In this document: positions 1 through 6,085 of the stretch, one piece after another
Numbering within the stretch: the stretch's first letter is position 1
Layout: each line of letters opens with the position of its first letter
DNA from: Actinomycetes bacterium
GTDB lineage: Bacteria > Actinomycetota > Actinomycetes > Actinomycetales > JAJYRW01
Assembly (NCBI GenBank): GCA_021793895.1
Contig: JAJYRW010000068.1
Span: 1-7,246, forward strand
DNA: 7,246 nucleotides
Direction: 5' to 3'
The notes under the pieces: generated by a model
Told to the model about the DNA's origin: nothing
Database searches by the model: none
Seen by the model: only the letters and a program-made list of their open reading frames with translations
Translations under genes and position numbers: made by a program

Positions 1-20
1 CAGCCGGAAGGGCTTTGTTG

Positions 21-110
21 CGAATGTGACTACGCAGAGTTACCGAATGCGACTACGCAGGTGCTCGATGCGAAAAGCCTATTACGCTGAGTAGCATCGA
101 GGGGATACGC
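21..110. repeat. Repeat cluster in the thrS leader
   Basis: A near-perfect 17-bp direct repeat, CGAATGYGACTACGCAG, lies at 21-37 and 44-60, with one mismatch and a 23-bp period. Its core TACGC recurs four times on the same strand, starting at 31, 54, 83 and 106, so the spacings are 23, 29 and 23. A perfect 8-bp inverted repeat (CTCGATGC at 64-71, GCATCGAG at 94-101) lies among the copies. The repeats are directly visible. Their role is unknown: they could be tandem binding sites for a regulator, or parts of a folded 5' leader of the thrS transcript. I see no open gene on either strand here. Confidence 0.6.
64..101 (+). promoter_or_regulatory. Possible stem-loop or operator upstream of thrS
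   Basis: The arms at 64-71 and 94-101 are perfectly complementary over 8 bp and enclose a 22-nt loop. A weak -10-like hexamer, TAGCAT (92-97), overlaps the right arm, and another, TATTAC, is at 80-85. Neither has a convincing -35 box. The element could therefore be a DNA operator over the thrS promoter or an RNA hairpin in the leader. No T-box consensus (TGGNACCGCG) is present, so I do not call a threonine T-box. Confidence 0.3.
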
Positions 111-152
111 CTAAAGCGCCACCGGCAAGGAGTGTGCGCCACCTTGACCAGC

Positions 153-157
153 GAGGA
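153..157 (+). promoter_or_regulatory. Ribosome binding site of thrS
   Basis: GAGGA lies 10 nt before the GTG at 168. A better Shine-Dalgarno match, AAGGAG, is at 127-132, but it is 35 nt upstream of the thrS start and too far to serve it. The GTG at 168 is preferred because translation from it begins directly with the N-terminal TGS domain expected of threonyl-tRNA synthetases. Confidence 0.5.
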
Positions 158-167
158 ATTCTGCTAA

Positions 168-2180
168 GTGAGTGAGCTCGCCCTGACCATCGACGGGGAA
201 GAACAATCAGTACCCGCCGGATCCACGGCCGCCGATATCTATTCTGAGCGCCGCGAAGTCGTTGTCGCGCGCGTTGATGGACAGCTAGTCGACCTAGCCA
301 CGCCGTTGACCACCGGAAGCACGGTGGAGGCCGTAACTATTGATTCGCCTGACGGTCTCGACGTGCTGCGCCACTCTGCGGCCCACGTACTGGCCCAGGC
401 CGTGCAAGAAACCTTTGCAGATGCGCGTTTAGGTATTGGTCCGCCCATCACCGACGGGTTCTATTACGACTTTGATGTTCAACAGCCGTTTACTCCCGAG
501 GATTTAAAGAACCTCGATAAGGCCATGGGGCGGATCATTAAATCTGGGCAAACCTTCCGCCGCCGCGTTGTCACCGAAGAAGAAGCACGCCGGGAGCTGA
601 GTGATGAACCCTATAAATTAGAACTGGTCAATTTAAAGGGCAGTGAAGGTGAAGCCGCCGCTGAGGCGGCCGAGGGAGCGGGCGCCGAAATCGGGGCCGG
701 CGAGCTCACCATTTACGACAACGTCAACCGCAAGGGCGAGGTTGTCTGGAAAGACCTGTGCCGCGGACCCCACATTCCTAATACCCGCCTCCTTGCGGGT
801 GGATACTCCCTGATGCGATCGGCAGCCGCTTACTGGCGCGGCTCGGAAGCCAACCCACAACTGCAACGCATCTACGGCACCGCCTGGCCCACCAAAGAAG
901 AGCTGCGGGCTTACCAAGAACGCATTGCCGAAGCCGAGCGGCGCGATCATCGCCGCCTGGGCGCCGAACTAGATCTATTCTCCTTCCCCGAAGAGATCGG
1001 CTCTGGGCTGCCCGTATTCCACCCCAAGGGCGGAATAATTCGCCTCGAAATGGAGGAGTACTCCCGCAAACGCCACCTTGAAGCGGGCTATCAATTCGTA
1101 AACACTCCCCACATCACCAAGTCCCAACTGTTTGAAACTTCCGGCCACCTGGACTGGTACTCCGAAAGCATGTACCCACCCATGCACCTCGATGAGGTCG
1201 TGGACGATGAGGGGCACGTGCGCCGCGCGGGGCAGGATTACTACCTTAAGCCCATGAACTGCCCCATGCACATTCTGATTTACCGCTCGAAGGGGCGGTC
1301 ATATCGGGAACTGCCGCTGCGGATGTTCGAATTCGGCACCGTTTATCGCTATGAAAAATCGGGAGTAGTCCACGGACTGACCCGGGCTCGCGGCTTCACC
1401 CAAGACGATGCCCACATTTTCGCCTCACGCGAGCAGATGAAGTCGGAAATCGCCGGCGCACTGCAGTTTGTGCTCGACCTGTTGCGCGACTATGGCTTAG
1501 ACGATTTCTATTTGGAAATCTCTTCCAAGGATCCCGAAAAATTCGTCGGTACCGATGAAATGTGGGAGGAATCGACAAACACGCTGCGCGAAGTGTGCGT
1601 GGAATCCGGTTTAGAACTCGTAGAAGATCCGGGCGGCGCGGCGTTTTACGGGCCCAAAGTTTCGGTGCAGGCGCGCGATGCGATTGGACGAACCTGGCAG
1701 ATGTCGACCGTCCAACTCGATCTGAACCTGCCCGAACTATTCGATCTGGAATACCAGGCCGCCGATGGCAGCCGCCAGCGCCCGGTGATGATCCACCGCG
1801 CGCTATTTGGATCAATCGAGCGCTTCTTTGGGGTACTTACCGAGCACTACGCGGGGGCGTTCCCACCCTGGCTGGCACCCGTGCAAGTCGAAGCCGTCCC
1901 AGTGGCCGAGCCATTCGCGCCCTATCTGCACGAAATCGTCGAGCAGCTACAAGCCCGAGGCGTGCGCGCCGAACTTAACGATGGCGATGACCGATTCCCG
2001 AAGAAAATCCGCACCGCCTCGAAGCAAAAGATTCCCTTCGTGCTCATTGCCGGTGGCGAAGACCAGGAGGCCGGTGCCGTCTCGTTCCGCTTCCGCGATG
2101 GCAGCCAAGACAACGGCGTGCCGGTTGATGAGGCGATCGAGCGCATCGTTACTGCAATCGAAACCCGAGCGCAGGTATAG
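168..2180 (+). CDS. thrS: Threonyl-tRNA synthetase
   Basis: This class II aminoacyl-tRNA synthetase charges tRNA-Thr in the cytoplasm. Its 670 residues show the full ThrRS architecture. An N-terminal TGS domain covers about 1-62. The editing domain that removes mischarged Ser carries HSAAH (H69, H73) and CRGPH (C198, H202). The catalytic core follows at about 265-560, and the C-terminal anticodon-binding domain starts at about 566. The three zinc ligands of the active site are intact: C365 in MNCPMH, H416 in QDDAHIF and H543 in MIHRALFG. Motif 2 (R385, [11 protein letters not shown]) and motif 3 (R552 in SIERF) are also present. It is slightly longer than the E. coli enzyme (642 aa), largely because of an Ala/Glu/Gly-rich insert at about 158-178 in the editing domain, which I recall from other actinobacterial ThrRS. 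It starts with GTG and is probably the first gene of the operon. The identification is very secure. Confidence 0.98.
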   Translation: MSELALTIDGEEQSVPAGSTAADIYSERREVVVARVDGQLVDLATPLTTGSTVEAVTIDSPDGLDVLRHSAAHVLAQAVQETFADARLGIGPPITDGFYYDFDVQQPFTPEDLKNLDKAMGRIIKSGQTFRRRVVTEEEARRELSDEPYKLELVNLKGSEGEAAAEAAEGAGAEIGAGELTIYDNVNRKGEVVWKDLCRGPHIPNTRLLAGGYSLMRSAAAYWRGSEANPQLQRIYGTAWPTKEELRAYQERIAEAERRDHRRLGAELDLFSFPEEIGSGLPVFHPKGGIIRLEMEEYSRKRHLEAGYQFVNTPHITKSQLFETSGHLDWYSESMYPPMHLDEVVDDEGHVRRAGQDYYLKPMNCPMHILIYRSKGRSYRELPLRMFEFGTVYRYEKSGVVHGLTRARGFTQDDAHIFASREQMKSEIAGALQFVLDLLRDYGLDDFYLEISSKDPEKFVGTDEMWEESTNTLREVCVESGLELVEDPGGAAFYGPKVSVQARDAIGRTWQMSTVQLDLNLPELFDLEYQAADGSRQRPVMIHRALFGSIERFFGVLTEHYAGAFPPWLAPVQVEAVPVAEPFAPYLHEIVEQLQARGVRAELNDGDDRFPKKIRTASKQKIPFVLIAGGEDQEAGAVSFRFRDGSQDNGVPVDEAIERIVTAIETRAQV

Positions 2181-2186
2181 CCGCCC

Positions 2187-2759
2187 ATGGAGGACCCGAA
2201 CGCTGAAACCGACCCGCTGGTAGGAGTTCCCGACGCCTTCCAGCGCTTGTGGACTCCCCACCGCATGGTCTACGTCGCCGGCGATGCCAAACCCGCCCAC
2301 GCGGATGAAGGCAGTTCCGCCGCGGCCAAGGCGCGCTGCCCGTTTTGTATAGCACCGCAGCATGATGACACCGAATCCATGGTGGTCGCGCGGGGAGAGT
2401 GGGCGTACGTCGTCCTAAATTTATTTCCCTACAACTCCGGACACGTCCTTATCTGCCCGTACCGACACGTGCCGGACTACACCGACCTCACCAGCGAAGA
2501 AATGCACGAGATCGGTGCACTAACCCAAAAAATAATGCGGGCCGTGCGGGCCGCATTAGCCCCGGCCGGGTTCAACATCGGAATGAATCAGGGCGTGGCC
2601 GGGGGAGCGGGAATCGCTGCCCACCTCCACCAGCACGTGGTGCCGCGTTGGACGGGGGATGCGAACTTCTTACCCATCGTCGCCCAAACAAAGGCCCTGC
2701 CCGAATTGCTTGCGGATACGCGCGACAAACTCGCAGCTGAATGGGAAAACCTTGCTTAA
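2187..2759 (+). CDS. HIT-family protein, probable Ap4A phosphorylase
   Basis: This 190-aa member of the histidine triad superfamily acts on nucleotides. The diagnostic H-x-H-x-H motif is HLHQH (H146, H148, H150), where the middle His is expected to be the nucleophile attacking the alpha phosphate. The flanking signatures LNLFPYNSGHVLICPYRH (about 78-94) and GFNIGMNQG (128-136) are typical of the family. The N-terminal segment RLWTPHRMVYV and the C-terminal VVPRWTGDANF closely resemble M. tuberculosis Rv2613c as I recall it, an Ap4A phosphorylase. The same neighbours (thrS before, pgsA after) support this. A CPFC pair (C51, C54) is a possible zinc site that I do not recall in Rv2613c. The start is the ATG 6 nt after the thrS stop, with only a weak AGG upstream. 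The exact substrate (Ap4A phosphorolysis or other dinucleotide hydrolysis) is inferred. Confidence 0.92.
   Translation: MEDPNAETDPLVGVPDAFQRLWTPHRMVYVAGDAKPAHADEGSSAAAKARCPFCIAPQHDDTESMVVARGEWAYVVLNLFPYNSGHVLICPYRHVPDYTDLTSEEMHEIGALTQKIMRAVRAALAPAGFNIGMNQGVAGGAGIAAHLHQHVVPRWTGDANFLPIVAQTKALPELLADTRDKLAAEWENLA
2533..2558 (-). terminator. Terminator-like hairpin on the minus strand inside the HIT gene
   Basis: TAATGCGG (2533-2540) and CCGCATTA (2551-2558) are perfect 8-bp complementary arms around a 10-nt GC-rich loop. On the + strand six A residues (2527-2532) precede the left arm. Read on the minus strand, this is a hairpin followed at once by six U, the form of an intrinsic terminator. It lies within codons for the KIMRAVRAALA stretch of the HIT protein, so it may be coincidental. 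If active, it would stop antisense transcription, not the operon mRNA. Confidence 0.3.
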
Positions 2760-3363
2760 CCGACTCGCGCGCTCCGGTATCACCAAACTATTTACGCCCC
2801 TTGCCAAGCTTTTCGTGCGCCTGGGCATCAGTCCCGATGCCGTGACGATCGTGGGCACGCTGGGCGTCATGGTGGGCGCGCTGGCGTTCTATCCGCGGGG
2901 AGAACTTTTTTGGGGCACGGTCGTGATTACGGCCTTCGTGTTTTCTGATGCGGTAGATGGAATCATGGCGCGGCTGCTTGATCGGCCATCACGGTGGGGC
3001 GCGTTCCTCGATTCGACGCTTGACCGGTTTGCCGATGCCGCGATTTTCGGCGGATTAGTGCTGTGGGGCTACGGCATCGGTGATGAGATCCTTATTGGTC
3101 ACTTCGCCCTGGCGGCCTTGATATTGGGATCGATCGTGCCCTATGCGCGGGCGCGGGCTGAAGGTTTGGGCATGACCGCCGAAGTGGGAATCGCCGAGCG
3201 GGCCGACCGCCTTGTCTTAGCGCTTGTAATGACGGGCTTTACCGGACTGGGCCTGCCGGTGATCGTGCTCACAATCACGCTGGGTGTGCTGGTCGTGGCC
3301 GCGTTTATCACCGTCATCCAGCGAGTTGTCGTGGTGCGCAAGCAGGCACTGGAGCAGACGTGA
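2752..3363 (+). CDS. pgsA: Phosphatidylinositol phosphate synthase (CDP-alcohol phosphotransferase)
   Basis: This integral membrane enzyme joins CDP-diacylglycerol to inositol 1-phosphate, giving PI-phosphate, the precursor of PI and PIMs. The 203-aa protein has the complete CDP-alcohol phosphotransferase signature D-x2-D-G-x2-A-R-x8-G-x3-D-x3-D, with metal-binding D66, D69, D87 and D91 and with G70, A73, R74 and G83. Hydrophobic segments lie at about 32-47, 54-69, 95-110, 114-133, 153-170 and 172-190, fitting a six-helix fold. The start is inferred: the frame is open further upstream to an ATG at 2659, but that adds 31 residues overlapping the HIT gene and unlike the family. TTG at 2752 gives the expected N-terminus and length (about 217 aa in M. 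tuberculosis) and overlaps the HIT stop by 8 nt. A weak GGGA (2743-2746) precedes it. The name pgsA follows mycobacterial usage. The inositol phosphate substrate is inferred mainly from the patA-pimA context. Confidence 0.93.
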   Translation: MLNRLARSGITKLFTPLAKLFVRLGISPDAVTIVGTLGVMVGALAFYPRGELFWGTVVITAFVFSDAVDGIMARLLDRPSRWGAFLDSTLDRFADAAIFGGLVLWGYGIGDEILIGHFALAALILGSIVPYARARAEGLGMTAEVGIAERADRLVLALVMTGFTGLGLPVIVLTITLGVLVVAAFITVIQRVVVVRKQALEQT

Positions 3364-4331
3364 ATTTGGGCACGAAACTTTTCTTGCTGGCTTGGCGCGC
3401 AATCGACAAATTTCCTGAAAGCCTCGTGCGCACCCTGGCTATGGGAGTCAGTGATTTGATGTGGCTGCGCCGCGGCAAGGGAGTGCGGCGCCTGGAATCG
3501 AATCTGCGTCGGGTCCGACCCAAGGCGGGCCCGCGGTATCTGCGAAGACTGAGCCGGATGGGCATGCGAGCCTACACCCGCTATTACATTGATGCCTTCC
3601 GGTTGCGCAGTTTTAGCGCCGACCAGATTCGGGCGCGGTGCCGTGTGGAGGGGCGCGAGCGACTCGACGAGACGTTTGCCGCCGGTAAGTCCGCCGTATT
3701 GGGCCTGGGCCATATCGGCAACTGGGATCTGGCCGGCGCCTATGCATCCTTGGAAATCTCACCTGTGACAACGGTGGCTGAGCGGTTAAACCCGCCCGAA
3801 GTCTTCGACGCGTTCTTGGAGTTTCGCCAGTGTCTGGGTATGGAGATTTTTGCTCTCGGCGATGAGGGAGTCGTGCGCGGTTTGCTCTCGGCCCTGCGCC
3901 GCCCCCCGCGCATTGTGCCGCTGCTATTTGACCGGGACCTATCGCATAACGGCGTCGAGGTGGAATTTTTTGGCGAACCGGCCCGCATGGCAAAGGGCCC
4001 GGCAGTTATTGCGCTAGCCGGCAAGTCTCCGCTGTTTCCCGTGACCTTCTATCATGAGCGGCTGCGCGGTGCAGCGCGCAAAGCTGCCGGCAGTCCCTGG
4101 GGCATGGTGTTGCAAATCCACCCCGAGATTGTGCCCGGCGAAGGGGATCGCGAGGCCCAGATTCACTCCATGATTCAGCGGTGTGCCGATAGTCTGGCTG
4201 AAGAAATAGCCAAGCGCCCCTGGGAGTGGCACATGTTACAGCGAGTGTTTACCGCCGATCTTGACGCGCCGCCACCGGTAATCACAGGTGGTCGGGATTC
4301 ATCCGCACCAAAACCCACCACGAAGTCGTAG
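3360..4331 (+). CDS. patA: Phosphatidylinositol mannoside acyltransferase, PatA type
   Basis: This 323-aa protein of the LpxL/HtrB-like acyltransferase family is predicted to transfer a fatty acyl chain from acyl-CoA to the first mannose of PIM on the inner face of the cytoplasmic membrane. The H-x4-D catalytic motif is GHIGNWD (H118, D123). The block DRDLSHNGVEVEFFGEPARM (about 191-210) carries the acidic residue region (E200/E202) expected to complete the active site, and the C-terminal PWEWHMLQRVF (287-297) is characteristic of the PatA group. The N-terminal 35 residues are amphipathic or hydrophobic, which fits a peripheral membrane enzyme. It starts with GTG overlapping the pgsA stop by 4 nt (GTGA), with GGAG at 3351-3354 as the binding site. 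The last 20 or so residues (PPPVITGGRDSS onward) are low in complexity and probably disordered. Its position between pgsA and pimA supports the specific assignment. Confidence 0.93.
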   Translation: MNLGTKLFLLAWRAIDKFPESLVRTLAMGVSDLMWLRRGKGVRRLESNLRRVRPKAGPRYLRRLSRMGMRAYTRYYIDAFRLRSFSADQIRARCRVEGRERLDETFAAGKSAVLGLGHIGNWDLAGAYASLEISPVTTVAERLNPPEVFDAFLEFRQCLGMEIFALGDEGVVRGLLSALRRPPRIVPLLFDRDLSHNGVEVEFFGEPARMAKGPAVIALAGKSPLFPVTFYHERLRGAARKAAGSPWGMVLQIHPEIVPGEGDREAQIHSMIQRCADSLAEEIAKRPWEWHMLQRVFTADLDAPPPVITGGRDSSAPKPTTKS

Positions 4332-4340
4332 GGCCGGACC

Positions 4341-5495
4341 ATGCGCATTGGAATCGTGTGCCCATACTCCTTCGATGCCCCGGGCGGGGTGCAGTTTCAT
4401 ATTCGCGATCACGCCGAACACCTAATTTCTATTGGGCACGAGGTATCCGTCCTGGCGCCGGCAGAAGACGGCACGCCGATTCCGGGCTACGTCGTTCCTG
4501 CCGGGCGCACAATCCCGTTTCGCTATAACGGCTCAGTTGCGCGTTTGAATTTCGGCCCACTTACTGCCGCGCGGGTCCGGCGCTGGCTCACTAACGGGAA
4601 CTTCGATGTACTTCACATTCACGAGCCGGTCACACCGAGCCTGGGAATGATCGCGCTGTGGATTGCCCGCGGCCCCATTGTGGCGACATTCCACACTTCT
4701 AACCCGCGCTCGCGCGCTATGCAGATTGCCTACCCGATGGTGCGACCCAGCCTCGAAAAGCTCGCGGCTCGCATCGCGGTATCGGAAGATGCCCGGCGTA
4801 CGGTCGTGGAACACGTCGGGGGCGATGCGATCATCATTCCCAACGGCGTCTGGGTAGATCGCTTCGCCGAGGCGAAACCGGTAGATAAATGGACTGGGAC
4901 ACCTCAGGCGCCCACGATCGCCTTCTTGGGGCGCCTGGATGAACCGCGCAAAGGACTGCCCATTTTGTTTGGGGCGATTCCAGAAATCCGGCGCAAACAC
5001 CCCGGCGCCCGCTTTCTCATTGCCGGGCGCGGAGATGCCCAGGCGGCGGCGGAAACACTTGGTGAAAACGCGCAAGCCGTGGAATTTTTAGGCGGTATTT
5101 CCGATGCGGAAAAAGCCGAACTACTCAGCTCGGTCGATATGTATATCGCGCCCCAGACGGGAGGCGAAAGTTTTGGAATCGTCCTCGTGGAGGGCATGAG
5201 TGCCGGCACCACCGTTGTTGCCTCAAATATTGGGGCGTTTCAGCGCGTGCTCGAATACGGCGAACTTGGCGCCCTGTTTTCCAATGGCGACTCCTCAGAT
5301 TTAGCTCGGGTCATAAACGACCTGCTTGCTCACCCGGAAAAACGCGCCGCCTTTGTGGAGCGGGCCACTGCCGCCGTGGGCAAATACGACTGGTCCGTGG
5401 TGGCGGAGCGCATTTTGACCGTCTACGAGATGGTCTCCCAGCAGCAACCGGGCGCCGTGACCACCGACCACAGTGACGAAGGCGAATTCGTATGA
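4341..5495 (+). CDS. pimA: Phosphatidyl-myo-inositol mannosyltransferase PimA
   Basis: This GT4-family, GT-B fold glycosyltransferase transfers the first mannose from GDP-mannose to the 2-position of the inositol of PI, starting PIM synthesis at the cytoplasmic face of the membrane. The 384-aa product keeps the hallmarks of mycobacterial PimA. These are MRIGIVCPYSFDAPGGVQ with the glycine loop G15-G16, YNGSVARLNFGP (62-73) in the acceptor side, and H118 in ATFHTS. FLGRLDEPRKG (R198, K204) is the GDP-mannose phosphate-binding strand. The E-x7-E motif spans E276 in GGESFG and E284 in VLVE. Length matches the family (about 380 aa). ATG is preceded by AGGG (4330-4333), which overlaps the patA stop; the intergenic gap is 9 nt. 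Its stop overlaps the next start (ATGA). The call is secure, resting on motif-level agreement along the whole protein. Confidence 0.97.
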   Translation: MRIGIVCPYSFDAPGGVQFHIRDHAEHLISIGHEVSVLAPAEDGTPIPGYVVPAGRTIPFRYNGSVARLNFGPLTAARVRRWLTNGNFDVLHIHEPVTPSLGMIALWIARGPIVATFHTSNPRSRAMQIAYPMVRPSLEKLAARIAVSEDARRTVVEHVGGDAIIIPNGVWVDRFAEAKPVDKWTGTPQAPTIAFLGRLDEPRKGLPILFGAIPEIRRKHPGARFLIAGRGDAQAAAETLGENAQAVEFLGGISDAEKAELLSSVDMYIAPQTGGESFGIVLVEGMSAGTTVVASNIGAFQRVLEYGELGALFSNGDSSDLARVINDLLAHPEKRAAFVERATAAVGKYDWSVVAERILTVYEMVSQQQPGAVTTDHSDEGEFV

Positions 5496-6058
5496 GCCCG
5501 TGGATGTGGTGGGCCATTGCCCTGGTCGTGGTCATCCTTATTTGGCTCATCACCGGCCTGGCCTCGCGTCTTGATCGGCTCCACCACCGCATCGCAGCCG
5601 CCTCAACCGCGCTGGACGCCCAACTTGTTCGCCGGGCCTCGGCCGCACTCGAACTGGTCCGCTTAGGCGTCCTTGATCCCGCCGCAACGCTGGTCATTGC
5701 CGAATCTGCCGCCCGCGTGCTCGACATGGATGGTCTTTCCGACCCGCAGCGGGAAATTGCGGAATCAGAACTCTCCCAGGCACTGCGGGCGGGCCTATCG
5801 GATGAGGAGTTTTTGGGGGAGATTGCGGACGGCGAACTGGGCTCGAGCGTTGTCGGCGCCCTGGCCTCGGCTTGGGTGCGGGCGGAGATGGCCCGCAGAT
5901 TCCATAATGACGCCGTTTCCCATACGCGGCGTATTCGGCGTAAAATACTGGTACGGCTCTTACGTTTGGCTGGGCGGGCACCCATGCCGGTAATGATCGA
6001 GTTAGATGATGATCTTCCAGCGGGCCTTGGGGTCTACGATGTAAGAGCAGGCCTTTAA
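5492..6058 (+). CDS. Single-pass membrane protein with a LemA-like helical domain
   Basis: The 188-aa product has one strong N-terminal transmembrane helix (about residues 4-22, WMWWAIALVVVILIWLITG) followed by a soluble, mostly helical part. Two stretches resemble LemA proteins: ALDAQLVRRA (40-49), like the IDVQLKRR segment after the membrane helix, and ARRFHNDAVSHTRRIRR (134-150), like the RxxYNxxV segment near the LemA C-terminus. The resemblance is partial and judged by eye. In mycobacteria the gene after pimA (Rv2609c) encodes, as I recall, a membrane-anchored N-terminal part joined to a NUDIX domain. This gene may correspond to the N-terminal part alone. ATG overlaps the pimA stop by 4 nt, and GAAGG (5478-5482) serves as the binding site. 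Function is unknown. Clustering with PIM genes suggests, but does not show, an envelope role. Confidence 0.8.
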   Translation: MSPWMWWAIALVVVILIWLITGLASRLDRLHHRIAAASTALDAQLVRRASAALELVRLGVLDPAATLVIAESAARVLDMDGLSDPQREIAESELSQALRAGLSDEEFLGEIADGELGSSVVGALASAWVRAEMARRFHNDAVSHTRRIRRKILVRLLRLAGRAPMPVMIELDDDLPAGLGVYDVRAGL

Positions 6059-6085
6059 TTCATTTTTCATATCAAAGAGGTATAC
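6059..6085 (+). promoter_or_regulatory. AT-rich junction with the pdxS ribosome binding site
   Basis: This 27-nt gap is markedly AT-rich compared with the genes on either side (the tract starts near 6053). It contains AAAGAGG at 6074-6080, 5 nt before the GTG at 6086, one of the better Shine-Dalgarno matches in the window, and it fixes the pdxS start. -10-like hexamers are TACGAT (6035-6040) and TTTAAT (6054-6059), but no good -35 box sits at proper spacing. A separate pdxS promoter is possible and unproven. Confidence 0.4.

Noticed and set aside
1..20. Possible intrinsic terminator of an upstream gene (AGCC/GGCT stem followed by TTTGTTG)
   Set aside because: The visible stem is only 4 bp and the T tract is broken by G. 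The window edge hides any longer stem, so it cannot be supported.
121..170. Threonine T-box riboswitch ahead of thrS
   Set aside because: No TGGNACCGCG-type antiterminator sequence and no recognisable specifier stem. The leader is also short for a canonical T-box.
2659..2751. N-terminal extension of PgsA from the upstream ATG
   Set aside because: The 31 extra residues overlap the HIT coding sequence, are rich in Pro, Arg and Cys, and do not resemble the family. The TTG at 2752 fits better.
3141..3713. Minus-strand open frame (190 codons) across pgsA and patA
   Set aside because: It is antisense to two strongly identified genes, shows no motifs, and has low-complexity Ser/Thr/Ala composition.
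4272..4291. CCACC/GGTGG inverted repeat near the end of patA
   Set aside because: The stem is only 5 bp with a 10-nt loop, lies inside coding sequence and has no T tract. It is expected by chance in DNA of this composition.
4533..5075. Minus-strand open frame (180 codons) inside pimA
   Set aside because: It lies wholly antisense to a well conserved gene, with no domain and no supported start.
5311..5985. Long minus-strand open frame (224 codons), longer than the + strand gene it overlaps
   Set aside because: Its translation is Arg/Ser/Ala-rich and shows no recognisable domain. It spans the end of pimA and the membrane protein gene, whose + strand product has a clear membrane helix and a good ribosome binding site. 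It is a shadow of GC-rich codon use.
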